Below, one piece after another: positions 24,223-33,084 of a stretch of 33,373 bases of DNA. This stretch comes from Bacteroidales bacterium Bact_23 (GTDB lineage: Bacteria; Bacteroidota; Bacteroidia; Bacteroidales; Lentimicrobiaceae): NCBI GenBank assembly GCA_001603685.1, contig LUZO01000048.1, forward strand, positions 1 to 33,373, given 5' to 3'. The translations under genes and the position numbers were made by a program. Every line of letters starts with the position of its first letter. The first letter of the stretch is position 1. The notes beneath the pieces were generated by a model. It was not told where the DNA came from. It made no database searches and saw nothing but the letters and a program-made list of their open reading frames with translations.

Positions 24223-25510
24223 CGCTCCTTTTTATTAGTCTGATCAACGATTCCGGCTCTCTTCCGGTGCTTCTCTCCCACTGTCCGATAAGTGCGACGG
24301 CAAGCAGGTCGCCTTTCAGGTTGTAGCCGGTCAGGGTAAAGTGAATCCTGTCGTAAACCATCAGTTTCCGGTTATACCACCGCTGCGAAGAGCCCAGGCC
24401 ACCCATCACGGCATAAAAATCCCATACCGCCTGCCTGTGTTTCCTGGCCAGTTCATGGATTACCTGCTGCTGAATCGCAGTATTTTTATTGGGATATTTT
24501 TTTCGGTAATAGGAATCATTTGGCACCGTCAGCAAAATGGCGCATTCCGGATTCACCGCCTGAATAACGGAAATCAATGAATCGTAGTAGCTTCTGAACC
24601 TCTCTGCATCAAAATCTCTGGTGCTTGCGTCGTTTGTTCCAATGGAAATGATAAAAAGATCGGGTCTGAAAAGCTGCAGTTGCCGGTTGAACAGCGTACA
24701 TCTGGAATAACTCCTGAAGCTGGCGCCGTTTACTCCAATGGAATTGTAGGAAATGCCGTGAAATCCGTTCTTCAGTTCCATTCCGCTGAGACTCAGAAAA
24801 GCATTGTCAATGCTGTCATTTTTACTGATTAACAGCCCTGCACTTGAAACGGTATCGTAGAATTCAATATCGCAATAGCCTTTCTCCGGATTGAAAATCA
24901 GGCTCCTGAATTTCAGCAACGAATCGGAAGGAGCAACGGTATAACCCGAGGAGTCGGACTCGATAAAAAGCCTGATTTTATCGAAGGTATATGGTGCTTT
25001 AACATTTACCTTTCTGTTGGCTGAAATTCTCAGGGTGTCGGAATCGCCGTCGAGTGTAACGGAAATCCCGCACAAACCCCACAATCCGGAATCGCCGCTT
25101 CTGGACGACCTCTCGCCTTTCCACTGCTTTCTGTCGCCGGTAATGGCATAATTTGCCGGGTTATTGGTGCCGACCAGGCGGTAGGGAAAAATCAGCCCGC
25201 GCGCAGAGCCGGTAAATGGCGTGATGTTACGAAGATATTCTCTTACCCTGTTCGGATATATATCGGCCTGAATATGGGAGCCGCCGATATGAAATATCTG
25301 AATATCAACCGGGTACCCATTATACAAGCTATCAAGCTTATGAAAAAATCTGTTGAAATTTTCCGAGGAATCGGCAAAGGCGAATGTGTTGAACTCTTCC
25401 TTTATCAGGCTTCCGTTTACCTGCCTGATGCTATCCAGAATAAAGTGCTGGGCATTCAGCGAAGCCGAAAATAGAAGCAGTAAAAGTGCTGGTAGTATCT
25501 TCTTTTTCAT
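24215..25510 (-). CDS. Exported SGNH/GDSL hydrolase-like protein (second of pair)
   Basis: A 431-residue SGNH-fold protein with a signal peptide (1-20, ending LNA). Catalytic blocks are recognisable: block I HIGGSHIQAD with Ser78 (GGSH in place of GDSL), block III SIGTNDAS with Asn293, and block V DRIHFTLTG with Asp387 and His390. The triad therefore looks intact. Between blocks I and III lies a beta-rich insert of about 200 residues. In AlgJ/AlgX- and PatB-like systems an SGNH protein takes the acyl group passed by the MBOAT protein and puts it on the polymer in the periplasm. The gene overlaps both neighbours (4 and 8 bases), strong evidence for translational coupling. Confidence 0.9.
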   Translation of the reverse strand: MKKKILPALLLLLFSASLNAQHFILDSIRQVNGSLIKEEFNTFAFADSSENFNRFFHKLDSLYNGYPVDIQIFHIGGSHIQADIYPNRVREYLRNITPFTGSARGLIFPYRLVGTNNPANYAITGDRKQWKGERSSRSGDSGLWGLCGISVTLDGDSDTLRISANRKVNVKAPYTFDKIRLFIESDSSGYTVAPSDSLLKFRSLIFNPEKGYCDIEFYDTVSSAGLLISKNDSIDNAFLSLSGMELKNGFHGISYNSIGVNGASFRSYSRCTLFNRQLQLFRPDLFIISIGTNDASTRDFDAERFRSYYDSLISVIQAVNPECAILLTVPNDSYYRKKYPNKNTAIQQQVIHELARKHRQAVWDFYAVMGGLGSSQRWYNRKLMVYDRIHFTLTGYNLKGDLLAVALIGQWERSTGREPESLIRLIKRSDE

Positions 25511-26949
25511 CGTTTCAGATCAAGGTAAAGGGAAGTAAAAAAGAGTTCACCTATGATGCGCGCTCCCTTTGGCGAAAAGTGGGTGTAGTCGCTGGCTGCA
25601 AGGCCCTGTTCCACCCATGCCGGCATGGAATTCAGGCCACCCATTGCTTTGTACATACTCCAGTAAGCCCATCCGTTCCTGATGCTTGTTTCCCTGAGTT
25701 TCTCATCCAGGTAGGGCAGCAGGGGATAGGTGACCATTTTACCGTTAATCATGGTACTCATATCACCCGGGCCTATAAACATGATCATCGCCTGTGGAAT
25801 CAACCCTTTCACCCGGTTTATGTTAACCGCAAGCGAGCGCATATAGTGATCAACTGAGAGCGAGTCCTTAAGATAGGGCACGGAATTTCCACCATACTGA
25901 AAAATAATGACTTTCGGATTCAGCTTCTGAGCCATAGCCCTGAAACTACTCATATTCAGTTTGTTGAATATGGTTCCCGAAGCGCCCCGCATGGCGATGT
26001 TATCCAGCATGATCCCCCTGCTTCCGTCAAGTGTAAGTCCGTAAACATCAGGGCTTTGCTCCGCTTCAAATTCCATGGTAATCTCTGCCGGGGTTCCGCC
26101 GGCCCTGATTTCTAAACAGTGGTAGGCACTGTCGGCGATAAGCGGGGTATGGCTGATCACCGAATCGTTGCTGCGGACAAGCACTCTGGCCGGTTTTCTC
26201 AGGTTTCCGTAATGCATCCTGATGTGGTTGTAGCGGCGAAGGGCAGGGTAGGAGCGGTATGAGGGTTTTATCCTGATAAAAGTGGATAGAGAGGATTTCT
26301 GTTTTTCAGCTGAATCACTGATAATTGCAGCCTTTCCGGTGAATCTGGAGAGTGTGGTGTAAAGGCCGTAGTTGTTGTTGCTTACCGGCTGCTGGGTCGG
26401 GTCAAAAATGGCATACCTCTCCCAGTTTTCACTTACGGTAACCTCAGCCGAAATCTGGTTATAAACCTGCTTCACCGGTATAAACCCCGGACCACTGCCT
26501 CCGAAAATGCCCTGAAGCCGGTGACGGAGATAGCCTGAAATGCGATCGCCCTCCAGTTGCGAATCGCCAAAATGCAGAATCCTGCATGATTCGCCTTCAA
26601 ACAGGGAGAGCAATTGCTGCGGAAAATCTTTGTCAGCCCCCGGATAACTGATTCTTTCCAGTTGCGAAGTATCTATTTTCGAGAAATCGGGAGGGGCGAT
26701 AACGGTTTCAACCTCGGGTGTACCTACCAGGGTAATGATGGTATCAACACGCACATTAACCTCTGCAACCACTTCATTATTATCACCCAAAAAGGTTTCA
26801 ATGGTCGGATACTTTATCATGGATCCGCCTACTGAAAACCCATCTTCGCTGCGCATGCCTTCCAATACTACCCGGCTACTGAAAAGCGTTGCCAGAAGCA
26901 ACCCACCCATCACCAGTAAAATGAAAAGTGCAATTTTCCAGGGTTTCAT
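25507..26949 (-). CDS. Membrane-anchored SGNH/GDSL hydrolase-like protein (first of pair)
   Basis: A 480-residue SGNH-fold protein. A hydrophobic segment at 7-24 lacks an obvious cleavage site and probably anchors it in the inner membrane, facing the periplasm. A low-complexity stem of about 70 residues (to about 110) leads to the domain. Block I is HFGDSQLEGD with Ser130, block III is QYGGNS with Asn355, and block V is DYTHFSPKG with Asp454 and His457, so the catalytic triad looks complete. It shares its layout with the next protein, including the long beta insert, and the two are probably ancient duplicates. First gene of the SGNH-SGNH-MBOAT operon. No exact TAnnTTTG was found upstream. Confidence 0.9.
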   Translation of the reverse strand: MKPWKIALFILLVMGGLLLATLFSSRVVLEGMRSEDGFSVGGSMIKYPTIETFLGDNNEVVAEVNVRVDTIITLVGTPEVETVIAPPDFSKIDTSQLERISYPGADKDFPQQLLSLFEGESCRILHFGDSQLEGDRISGYLRHRLQGIFGGSGPGFIPVKQVYNQISAEVTVSENWERYAIFDPTQQPVSNNNYGLYTTLSRFTGKAAIISDSAEKQKSSLSTFIRIKPSYRSYPALRRYNHIRMHYGNLRKPARVLVRSNDSVISHTPLIADSAYHCLEIRAGGTPAEITMEFEAEQSPDVYGLTLDGSRGIMLDNIAMRGASGTIFNKLNMSSFRAMAQKLNPKVIIFQYGGNSVPYLKDSLSVDHYMRSLAVNINRVKGLIPQAMIMFIGPGDMSTMINGKMVTYPLLPYLDEKLRETSIRNGWAYWSMYKAMGGLNSMPAWVEQGLAASDYTHFSPKGARIIGELFFTSLYLDLKR

Positions 26950-27170
26950 ATAGTCATATTCTCAATATCTGTAGTGGTTCCACAGAAGTTTCGGAAATTA
27001 TCGGCCGGCAATAGATGATTTCTGCCTATTCCCGACTGTTTCCGGAGTTTTTGGAAAAATTGCAGCTATACTACAACATTTTCTCAATATCTCAGCACCT
27101 GAATATATATTTTGTTTTAATACCGGATTAACGAGCTGTTAATCTGATATTTATTTCCAGGTAGAATATT
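26950..27170. repeat. Intergenic region with a 7-base inverted repeat
   Basis: Between the SGNH operon start and the ProX-type gene end, GATTAAC-GAGCT-GTTAATC (27126-27144) forms a perfect dyad. It may end the gltX-ProX transcript, but no T-run follows on the minus strand. Nothing else is recognisable in these 221 bases. Confidence 0.35.
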
Positions 27171-27695
27171 TCAGTCTTCTGTGGCCTGTTCGTTATCTCC
27201 GGAATAGAGTTCCAGAAACTCATAACCATTTCCACAGTGATCGAGGAATTTGATAAAGTCCTTAAAATCAATAACCAGCGATGCGGTATTGTCGTTGGGA
27301 TGGAAGCTGATTCTGGGCAATTTCTTCAGGTTTTCATCAAGAAACAGATAAACATGATGTGCGGTATCATGTATCAGTCCAAAGGGTGAAACAGAGCCGG
27401 GGATAAGGCCAAGATAGCGATTCATGCGCTCGGGCGAGGCAAAGCTGAGCTTTCCCTGTTTCAGCATCTTTTCCAGGTCGTGAATTGCCATCGACTGGCG
27501 ATGGTCGAAAATTACCAGGTAATGCCGGTTTCCTTTATGGTTCCGGAAGAAAAGGTTCTTGCAATGAGAGGTTTCCTTGATGTCCTTCCAGTATTGCACC
27601 GCAATTTCAATGGTTGGTGCAGGCGGATGTTCATGGTACTCAAAGGATATTCCGAGTTCATCCAGTTTCCGGTAAAGCAGGGGATCTCCGTTCAC
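27171..27695 (-). CDS. Prolyl-tRNA deacylase of the ProX/YbaK family
   Basis: A 174-residue stand-alone editing domain that hydrolyses mischarged tRNA, most often Ala- or Cys-tRNA-Pro. The pattern fits ProX (PrdX) rather than YbaK: FEYHEHPPAPTIEIA near the start, then CKNLFFRNHKGNRHYLVIF with the conserved Lys-Asn, LSFASPERMNRYLGLIPGS, VSPFGLI, and the C-terminal FHPNDNTASLVI. ProX-type proteins are often annotated prolyl-tRNA synthetase associated domain. It follows gltX by 48 bases on the same strand and is probably co-transcribed with it; proS is not in the window. Which amino acid it removes is not visible. Confidence 0.88.
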   Translation of the reverse strand: MNGDPLLYRKLDELGISFEYHEHPPAPTIEIAVQYWKDIKETSHCKNLFFRNHKGNRHYLVIFDHRQSMAIHDLEKMLKQGKLSFASPERMNRYLGLIPGSVSPFGLIHDTAHHVYLFLDENLKKLPRISFHPNDNTASLVIDFKDFIKFLDHCGNGYEFLELYSGDNEQATED

Positions 27696-27743
27696 AATCG
27701 CAGTAAAGATATTTTAGTTCATAATTCAGCAATATCAGCCATT

Positions 27744-29261
27744 TCAGGCCAGGGCTTCCTTTGCCTTCAGGATGCGGTTAATGGCTTCTTCCTTTCCCAG
27801 CGTGGCGATGATGGCTGCCACTCCCGGCCCGAAGCTGCCACCCACTAATGACAGACGAAGGGTATTCATCACCTGCCCCATGCCCAGGCCGTTCTCCTGG
27901 ATAAAAGCTTTGATCCGTGCCTCAAGGTTATCCGCCGAAAAATCGCTTGTTTCACGCAGCAGGGCGGTAATCCGGTCGAGCAGGGCAGGGGTTTCAGGTT
28001 TCCAGAACTTCTGAACCACCTTTTCGTCATAGCTTTCCGGCGCCCGGAAGAAGAACCACGACTGCTCCCAAAGGTCGGGAATCAGTACTGCCCGTTCTTT
28101 GGTGAATCCAACTACCGTTTCAATATAGCTTTTCTCCGCTTTTATTCCTTTTTCAGCAAGCTGTTTATCAAGCAGTTCCGAAACATATGAGTTATCGAGT
28201 GCCGACAGGTAGTGGTGGTTGAACCATTTTGCCTTTTCGGGATCGAATTTCGAACCCGATTTCCCCACCCGGTCAATGGTAAAGAGGTCAACCAGTTCAT
28301 CCATGCCAAATACCTCCTGCTCGGTTCCCGGGTTCCATCCGAGAAGGGCGAGCATATTGATAAATGCCTCGGGCAGATAGCCTGATTCACGGTAACCCGA
28401 CGACACCTCGCCGCTTTCCGGATCGGTCCATCGCAGCGGAAATACGGGGAAACCAAGACGATCGCCGTCGCGCTTGCTCAGTTTGCCGTTGCCATCGGGT
28501 TTCAGCAGCAACGGCAGGTGGGCAAACTGCGGCGCTTCCCAGCCCAGGCTTCTGTATAGCAAAACATGCAGAGGCGCTGAGGGAAGCCACTCTTCGCCGC
28601 GGATTACATGGGTAATCTCCATCAGGTGGTCGTCAACGATATTTGCCAGATGATAGGTGGGCATGCCATCCGATTTGTAAAGCACCTTGTCGTCAAGCCT
28701 GGAAGTATTGACCACCACCTCGCCGCGGATCAGGTCGTTTACCTTAATCTCTTCATTTTCAGGAATCAGCATTCTGATTACAAAGGGTTCCCCGCTGTTC
28801 AGCCGGCGCTCTGTCTCCTCATTACTGAGTGTCAGAGAGTTGCACATTTCATTCCGGGTAAACAGGTCATACTGCGGAGTGGCTACTCCCCTGGCTTTCA
28901 GCCGTTCGCGCATCTCATCAAGCGCTTCGGGCGTATCAAAGGCATAATAGGCATGGCCATCCCTGACCAGTTGTTCGGCATACTGACGGTACAACTCCTT
29001 GCGCTCACTCTGCCGGTAGGGAGCGTGCGGGCCACCAACCCCGACTCCTTCATCATATTCAATGCCGCACCACTTCAGCGATTCAATGATGTACTCCTCA
29101 GCTCCCGGAACATAACGGGTCTGATCGGTATCTTCAATGCGCAACAGGAATTTACCGTTGTTCTTCCTGGCAAACAAATAGTTATACAAAGCCGTACGAA
29201 CGCCGCCAATATGCAGCGGTCCGGTGGGGCTGGGTGCAAATCTTACTCTTACTTCTTTCAT
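27744..29261 (-). CDS. gltX: Glutamyl-tRNA synthetase
   Basis: A 505-residue class Ib synthetase that charges tRNA-Glu. The N-terminal RFAPSPTGPLHIGGVRTALY carries the HIGG form of HIGH (17-20), normal for GluRS. RIEDTDQTRY follows at 41-50, DGMPTYHLANIVDDH at 198-212, and the KMSKS loop is KLSKRDGD (260-267). The helical anticodon-binding half covers about 320-505. With GlnRS encoded separately, this GluRS is likely discriminating for tRNA-Glu. Its transcript should also carry the downstream ProX gene. The promoter box at 29282-29289 leaves a leader of about 16 bases. Confidence 0.97.
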   Translation of the reverse strand: MKEVRVRFAPSPTGPLHIGGVRTALYNYLFARKNNGKFLLRIEDTDQTRYVPGAEEYIIESLKWCGIEYDEGVGVGGPHAPYRQSERKELYRQYAEQLVRDGHAYYAFDTPEALDEMRERLKARGVATPQYDLFTRNEMCNSLTLSNEETERRLNSGEPFVIRMLIPENEEIKVNDLIRGEVVVNTSRLDDKVLYKSDGMPTYHLANIVDDHLMEITHVIRGEEWLPSAPLHVLLYRSLGWEAPQFAHLPLLLKPDGNGKLSKRDGDRLGFPVFPLRWTDPESGEVSSGYRESGYLPEAFINMLALLGWNPGTEQEVFGMDELVDLFTIDRVGKSGSKFDPEKAKWFNHHYLSALDNSYVSELLDKQLAEKGIKAEKSYIETVVGFTKERAVLIPDLWEQSWFFFRAPESYDEKVVQKFWKPETPALLDRITALLRETSDFSADNLEARIKAFIQENGLGMGQVMNTLRLSLVGGSFGPGVAAIIATLGKEEAINRILKAKEALA

Positions 29262-29281
29262 TCATGTTGATTTTGAAGGTG

Positions 29282-29289
29282 CAAAGATA
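29282..29289 (-). promoter_or_regulatory. -7 element of gltX
   Basis: Read on the minus strand it is TATCTTTG, an exact TAnnTTTG, 20 bases before ATG 29261. Confidence 0.6.
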
Positions 29290-29581
29290 GTGAAATCAGC
29301 CGTGGCGATGCCGGTGTGAATTAATGTGAAGGGTATAGGCATTTTTGGGGTTGATTTTTAGGTGGAAGGAGGAAGAAAGAAGTAGCCCTCCGCGGTGGTA
29401 TGAAAGCCGGATATATTTAATCCGACTTCATTGTGTTTCAGTATTTTAACGATAAATTGCAAGAAGATAATCAACAACATAACTTTTCAGACTTTTATTG
29501 ATTAAAACAGAGGAGCATCTGAAATACAAATGGCAGTATTTATTCCCGCAGTGGGCTGTAATACAATAACTCCTGCCGGAA
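29290..29581. other. Divergent intergenic region between gltX and DUF4175 gene
   Basis: About 290 bases with no supported gene. A short dyad CGGAT-ATATTTA-ATCCG lies near 29408-29424. I see no riboswitch, terminator or repeat beyond that. Confidence 0.3.
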
Positions 29582-29613
29582 TTGGTTTTCAATGCCCCGT
29601 TTGCTTAATTTTG
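29582..29613 (+). promoter_or_regulatory. Promoter of the DUF4175 gene
   Basis: TTG at 29582-29584, a 21-base spacer and TAATTTTG at 29606-29613. The first in-frame ATG (29592) lies upstream of the expected transcription start, so ATG 29688 is the real start and the leader is about 70 bases. Confidence 0.6.
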
Positions 29614-29687
29614 TATCGGAGAAAACATCGCACCGCCGTTTGCGTTATTTAAAGAATGCCTGTCCGGCAGTGTTGCACCTGAAGAAA

Positions 29688-32600
29688 ATGAACGAAAACT
29701 ACAATATACTAATAGATAAACTGGATGCCTTTATCAGGAAGTATTATACCAACCGGTTAATCAGGGGGATACTGTACAGTATTGCTTTGCTGGGATCGTT
29801 TTTCCTGATTATCGCACTGCTCGAATCGGCCGCCTGGTTTTCTTCACCTGTGCGCACCGTTTTGTTTTACGGCTATCTGGCCGCAGCGCTTTTCATTCTT
29901 GGAAAATTCATCATAAATCCGCTGCTCAAGCTGAACAAAGCCGGAAAACGGATTTCGCACGATATGGCGGCACAGATCATCGGAGAGCACTTTTCAGAGG
30001 TAAAGGACTCACTGCTGAATACGCTACAGTTGCATAAACTCGCCGATTCTGAGGCTGAAAATTACTCCCTGGTTATTGCAGGAATAAACCAGAAAGCGGC
30101 AAACCTGAAGCCGGTACCGTTTCTTTCGGCCATCGACCTGAGTAAAAACAGGAAATACCTGCCTCTGGCACTCCCGCCGGTTCTGATTATCCTGGCGCTG
30201 CTGCTGGTTTCACCCACAAGCATCACCGAACCGGGAAAAAGGCTGATCAGGCATGCCGAGAACTTCGAAAAACCGCTTCCGTTTACTTTCCATATTGAAA
30301 ATGAAAATTTAAAGGCGATACAGCAGGAAGATTTTGAACTCAGGATTTTGGTGGCAGGGGAGGAGTTACCCGAACATGTATATCTGGTTTCGGAAGGCAG
30401 CGAGTTCAGAATGGAAAAGCACTCTAAGCTCGGATATTCCTTTATCTTTAAAAAGGTGAGGAAAAACCAGACTTTCCATTTCCTGGCGGGTGGTTATGAA
30501 TCGCCCGACTACGAGCTGGTTGTCTTGCCAAGGCCTACCATCGTGAATTTTGATCTGGAATTGAATTATCCGGCCTATACCGGCGTAAAACCTGAAACCG
30601 TTTCCAATTCCGGCGATGTTGTCATCCCTCAGGGAACCCAGGTTACCTGGAAATTCTTTACCCGAGATACCAGAAAGGTCAGTTTCAGAATTGGCTCTGA
30701 AAACAGGGAGCTGAAATCGGATAACAATAATGTTTTTCAGACTACGGAGCGGGTTATGGCGCCCGTTGACTACAGTGTGAGCCTGCAAAACGAATTTATG
30801 ACCGGATCTGACTCTATGTCATTCACCATCAATGTTATACCTGATGTTTATCCGGTGATCAATGTGGAGGAATACCGCGATACGATTTATGATAACAGGC
30901 TCTATTTCAGAGGGTTAATTAAGGATGACTATGGCTTTAACAAACTGGAATTCAGGCTGGCGCGAAAGACCGGTTTCAACAGCTATTCTGCGGAAACATC
31001 CGTACCAGTTCCATTCGACAGAAACAATACCCAGCAGACATTCTATCATTTCTTCGACCTCTCCGCCGCCGGGCTGGTTCCAGGTGATGAAGTGGAATAT
31101 TACTTCCAGGTGTGGGACAACGATGCCGTTAATGGCAACAAATCTTCACGCTCACAGAAGATGAGTTTCCGTCTCCCTACGCTTGAAGAGATAGAGGAGA
31201 TGGTAAAAAAGAATCAGGAGAATGTTAAAAGCGAACTCGAAAAAAGCCTGGATGAGGCGCGCGCCATTCAGAAAGAGATAGAGCAACTCAACCTGAATCT
31301 GTTCGACAAAAAAAGCCTGAACTATCAGGAAAAGAAACAGATACAGGATCTGATTGACCGGCAGAAGAACCTGCAGAAACAGGTTGAGCAGATAAGGGAA
31401 CAGCATGCAAAGACAAATCAGAAAGAGCAGCAGTATAAGGAAATAAATGAAAGCATTGCCGAAAAACAGCAGCAGCTGGAGAAGCTTTTCGAACAGATTA
31501 TGACCGATGAAATGAAGCAGCTTTTTGAGGAGCTTCAGAAAATGATGGACGATCTGGATAAGAACAAGCTGAACGAGGTAATGGATAAACTTCAGTTCAA
31601 TGCCGAGGACCTGGAAAAAAGCCTCGATAGAAATCTTGAGCTGTTCAAGCAGCTGGAATTTGATAAGAAATTGACTGAAACCATCGACAAACTTAAGGAA
31701 CTTGCCGATGAGCAGAAAAAACTGTCGGAAGAAACGGCTGCTTCCGATAAAAACGATTCCGATAAATTAAGGGAGGATCAACAGAAAATCAGCGAAAAAT
31801 TCGATAAAATCCGGGAAAACCTTAAAGATCTGGAGAAAATGAACAAGGAGCTGGAAGAGCCAAACAACTTCAAAAATCCGGAAGATCGTCAGCAGGATAT
31901 CAAAAAGGAGCTCGAGCAATCGGATCAGGAGTTGAAAAGCGGCCAGATGAAGAAGGCTTCCGGCAAGCAGAAATCAGCCTCCGACAAAATGGAGGAGCTT
32001 AGCAATATGCTTTTTGATATGCAACAGGCTATGGAGGAGGAAGAGCTGGCAGAGGACATTGATGCACTACGGCTTATCCTCGAGAATCTGGTCAGAACTT
32101 CGTTCGAACAGGAAGATCTGATGAATGTATTATCGAAACTGAAACGGAACGATCCGAAATATCCCAACATTATTGAAAGGCAAACCTCCATCAAGGACAA
32201 CCTGCTGATGATAGAAGACTCGCTGTTTGCCCTGAGTAAACGGCAGGCGGCAATCGGCCAGTTTGTAAACCGCGAAATTGCAGCCATTAACGATAATGTT
32301 GAGAGTGCCATGGAAGCGCTGCACAACCGAATTGTCTCCACGGTGCTTAACAAACAGCAGTTTGTGATGACTTCGGTAAACAATCTTGCACTGATGCTTG
32401 CCGAATCCATGAATCAGATGGAGCAGAATATGATGATGAAGTCATCGGGTAAATCCGGCAAGAGTTGTCCGATGCCGGGGCAGGGAAAACCTTCGATGAA
32501 ATCGATGCGCCAGATGCAGGAGAAACTGAATCAGCAGATGGAGGCAATGAAGAAGAGTATGCAGGAAGGGAAGGACAAGCAGGGAAAAACCAGAAAAAGC

Positions 32601-33038
32601 GGCATGAGCGAACAGCTGGCAAGAATGGCTGCCCAGCAGGAAGCTCTGCGCAGACAGCTTCAGGAGTACAGGGATGAGCTTCAGAAAGAGGGCAGGCTTG
32701 GCGATAAGGGATTGAACAAGATGATTCAGGATATGGAGCGCACCGAATCGGACCTTGTTAATAAGATTCTGAATGAACAGACCATGCGACGCCAGCAGGA
32801 TATTCTCACCAGACTTCTTGAATCGGAGAAGGCAGATATGCAACGGGAACAGGAGGAGAAGCGGGAATCAAACGAAGGAAAAGATCTTCCCAAACCCGAT
32901 CCGGCATCGTTCTTCGACAGCATCGGGCTTCCCGGCAGGGAAACGGAATTGCTGCGAACCATTCCGCCTTCACTTAAGAATTACTACCGCAACAAAGTGA
33001 ATGAGTATTTTATCTCCATTCCGACTCAGGAGAAATAA
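29688..33038 (+). CDS. DUF4175 family large membrane/coiled-coil protein
   Basis: A 1116-residue protein of DUF4175, found in Bacteroidota and unassigned in function. Three hydrophobic segments lie at about 25-46, 56-76 and 157-175. A beta-rich domain of several hundred residues follows, with Ig/cadherin-like strands (DLELNYPAYTGVKPETV; IKDDYGFNKLEFRLAR). From about residue 500 to the end the protein is a long, highly charged coiled coil rich in Lys, Glu and Gln (KNQENVKSELEKSLDEARAI). A Met-rich stretch with 13 Met in about 60 residues sits near 32390-32570. The orientation and size suggest a periplasmic stalk anchored in the inner membrane. Members I know of often lie near MoxR/BatA-type genes; none is seen here. 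Starts at 29688 as argued for the promoter. Confidence 0.85.
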   Translation: MNENYNILIDKLDAFIRKYYTNRLIRGILYSIALLGSFFLIIALLESAAWFSSPVRTVLFYGYLAAALFILGKFIINPLLKLNKAGKRISHDMAAQIIGEHFSEVKDSLLNTLQLHKLADSEAENYSLVIAGINQKAANLKPVPFLSAIDLSKNRKYLPLALPPVLIILALLLVSPTSITEPGKRLIRHAENFEKPLPFTFHIENENLKAIQQEDFELRILVAGEELPEHVYLVSEGSEFRMEKHSKLGYSFIFKKVRKNQTFHFLAGGYESPDYELVVLPRPTIVNFDLELNYPAYTGVKPETVSNSGDVVIPQGTQVTWKFFTRDTRKVSFRIGSENRELKSDNNNVFQTTERVMAPVDYSVSLQNEFMTGSDSMSFTINVIPDVYPVINVEEYRDTIYDNRLYFRGLIKDDYGFNKLEFRLARKTGFNSYSAETSVPVPFDRNNTQQTFYHFFDLSAAGLVPGDEVEYYFQVWDNDAVNGNKSSRSQKMSFRLPTLEEIEEMVKKNQENVKSELEKSLDEARAIQKEIEQLNLNLFDKKSLNYQEKKQIQDLIDRQKNLQKQVEQIREQHAKTNQKEQQYKEINESIAEKQQQLEKLFEQIMTDEMKQLFEELQKMMDDLDKNKLNEVMDKLQFNAEDLEKSLDRNLELFKQLEFDKKLTETIDKLKELADEQKKLSEETAASDKNDSDKLREDQQKISEKFDKIRENLKDLEKMNKELEEPNNFKNPEDRQQDIKKELEQSDQELKSGQMKKASGKQKSASDKMEELSNMLFDMQQAMEEEELAEDIDALRLILENLVRTSFEQEDLMNVLSKLKRNDPKYPNIIERQTSIKDNLLMIEDSLFALSKRQAAIGQFVNREIAAINDNVESAMEALHNRIVSTVLNKQQFVMTSVNNLALMLAESMNQMEQNMMMKSSGKSGKSCPMPGQGKPSMKSMRQMQEKLNQQMEAMKKSMQEGKDKQGKTRKSGMSEQLARMAAQQEALRRQLQEYRDELQKEGRLGDKGLNKMIQDMERTESDLVNKILNEQTMRRQQDILTRLLESEKADMQREQEEKRESNEGKDLPKPDPASFFDSIGLPGRETELLRTIPPSLKNYYRNKVNEYFISIPTQEK

Positions 33039-33053
33039 CAGATTAAAGAAATC

Positions 33054-33084
33054 AAAAACGGCCGGTACTCCCGGCTGTTTTTTT
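33054..33084. terminator. Bidirectional terminator between convergent genes
   Basis: AACGGCCGG (33057-33065) pairs with CCGGCTGTT (33071-33079), one pair being G-T, around TACTC. T7 follows on the plus strand and T5 on the minus strand. It overlaps the stop of the lipoprotein gene. Confidence 0.88.

Noticed and set aside
29202..29213. Degenerate HIGH motif (HIGG) in GluRS
   Set aside because: HIGG is a normal variant in bacterial GluRS, so it is not evidence of inactivity.
28608..29270. 220-codon plus-strand frame opposite gltX
   Set aside because: Antisense shadow of GluRS, which has all class I motifs.
31925..32410. 161-codon minus-strand frame rich in Ser
   Set aside because: Artefact of the Lys/Glu-rich coiled-coil codons of the DUF4175 gene read backwards.
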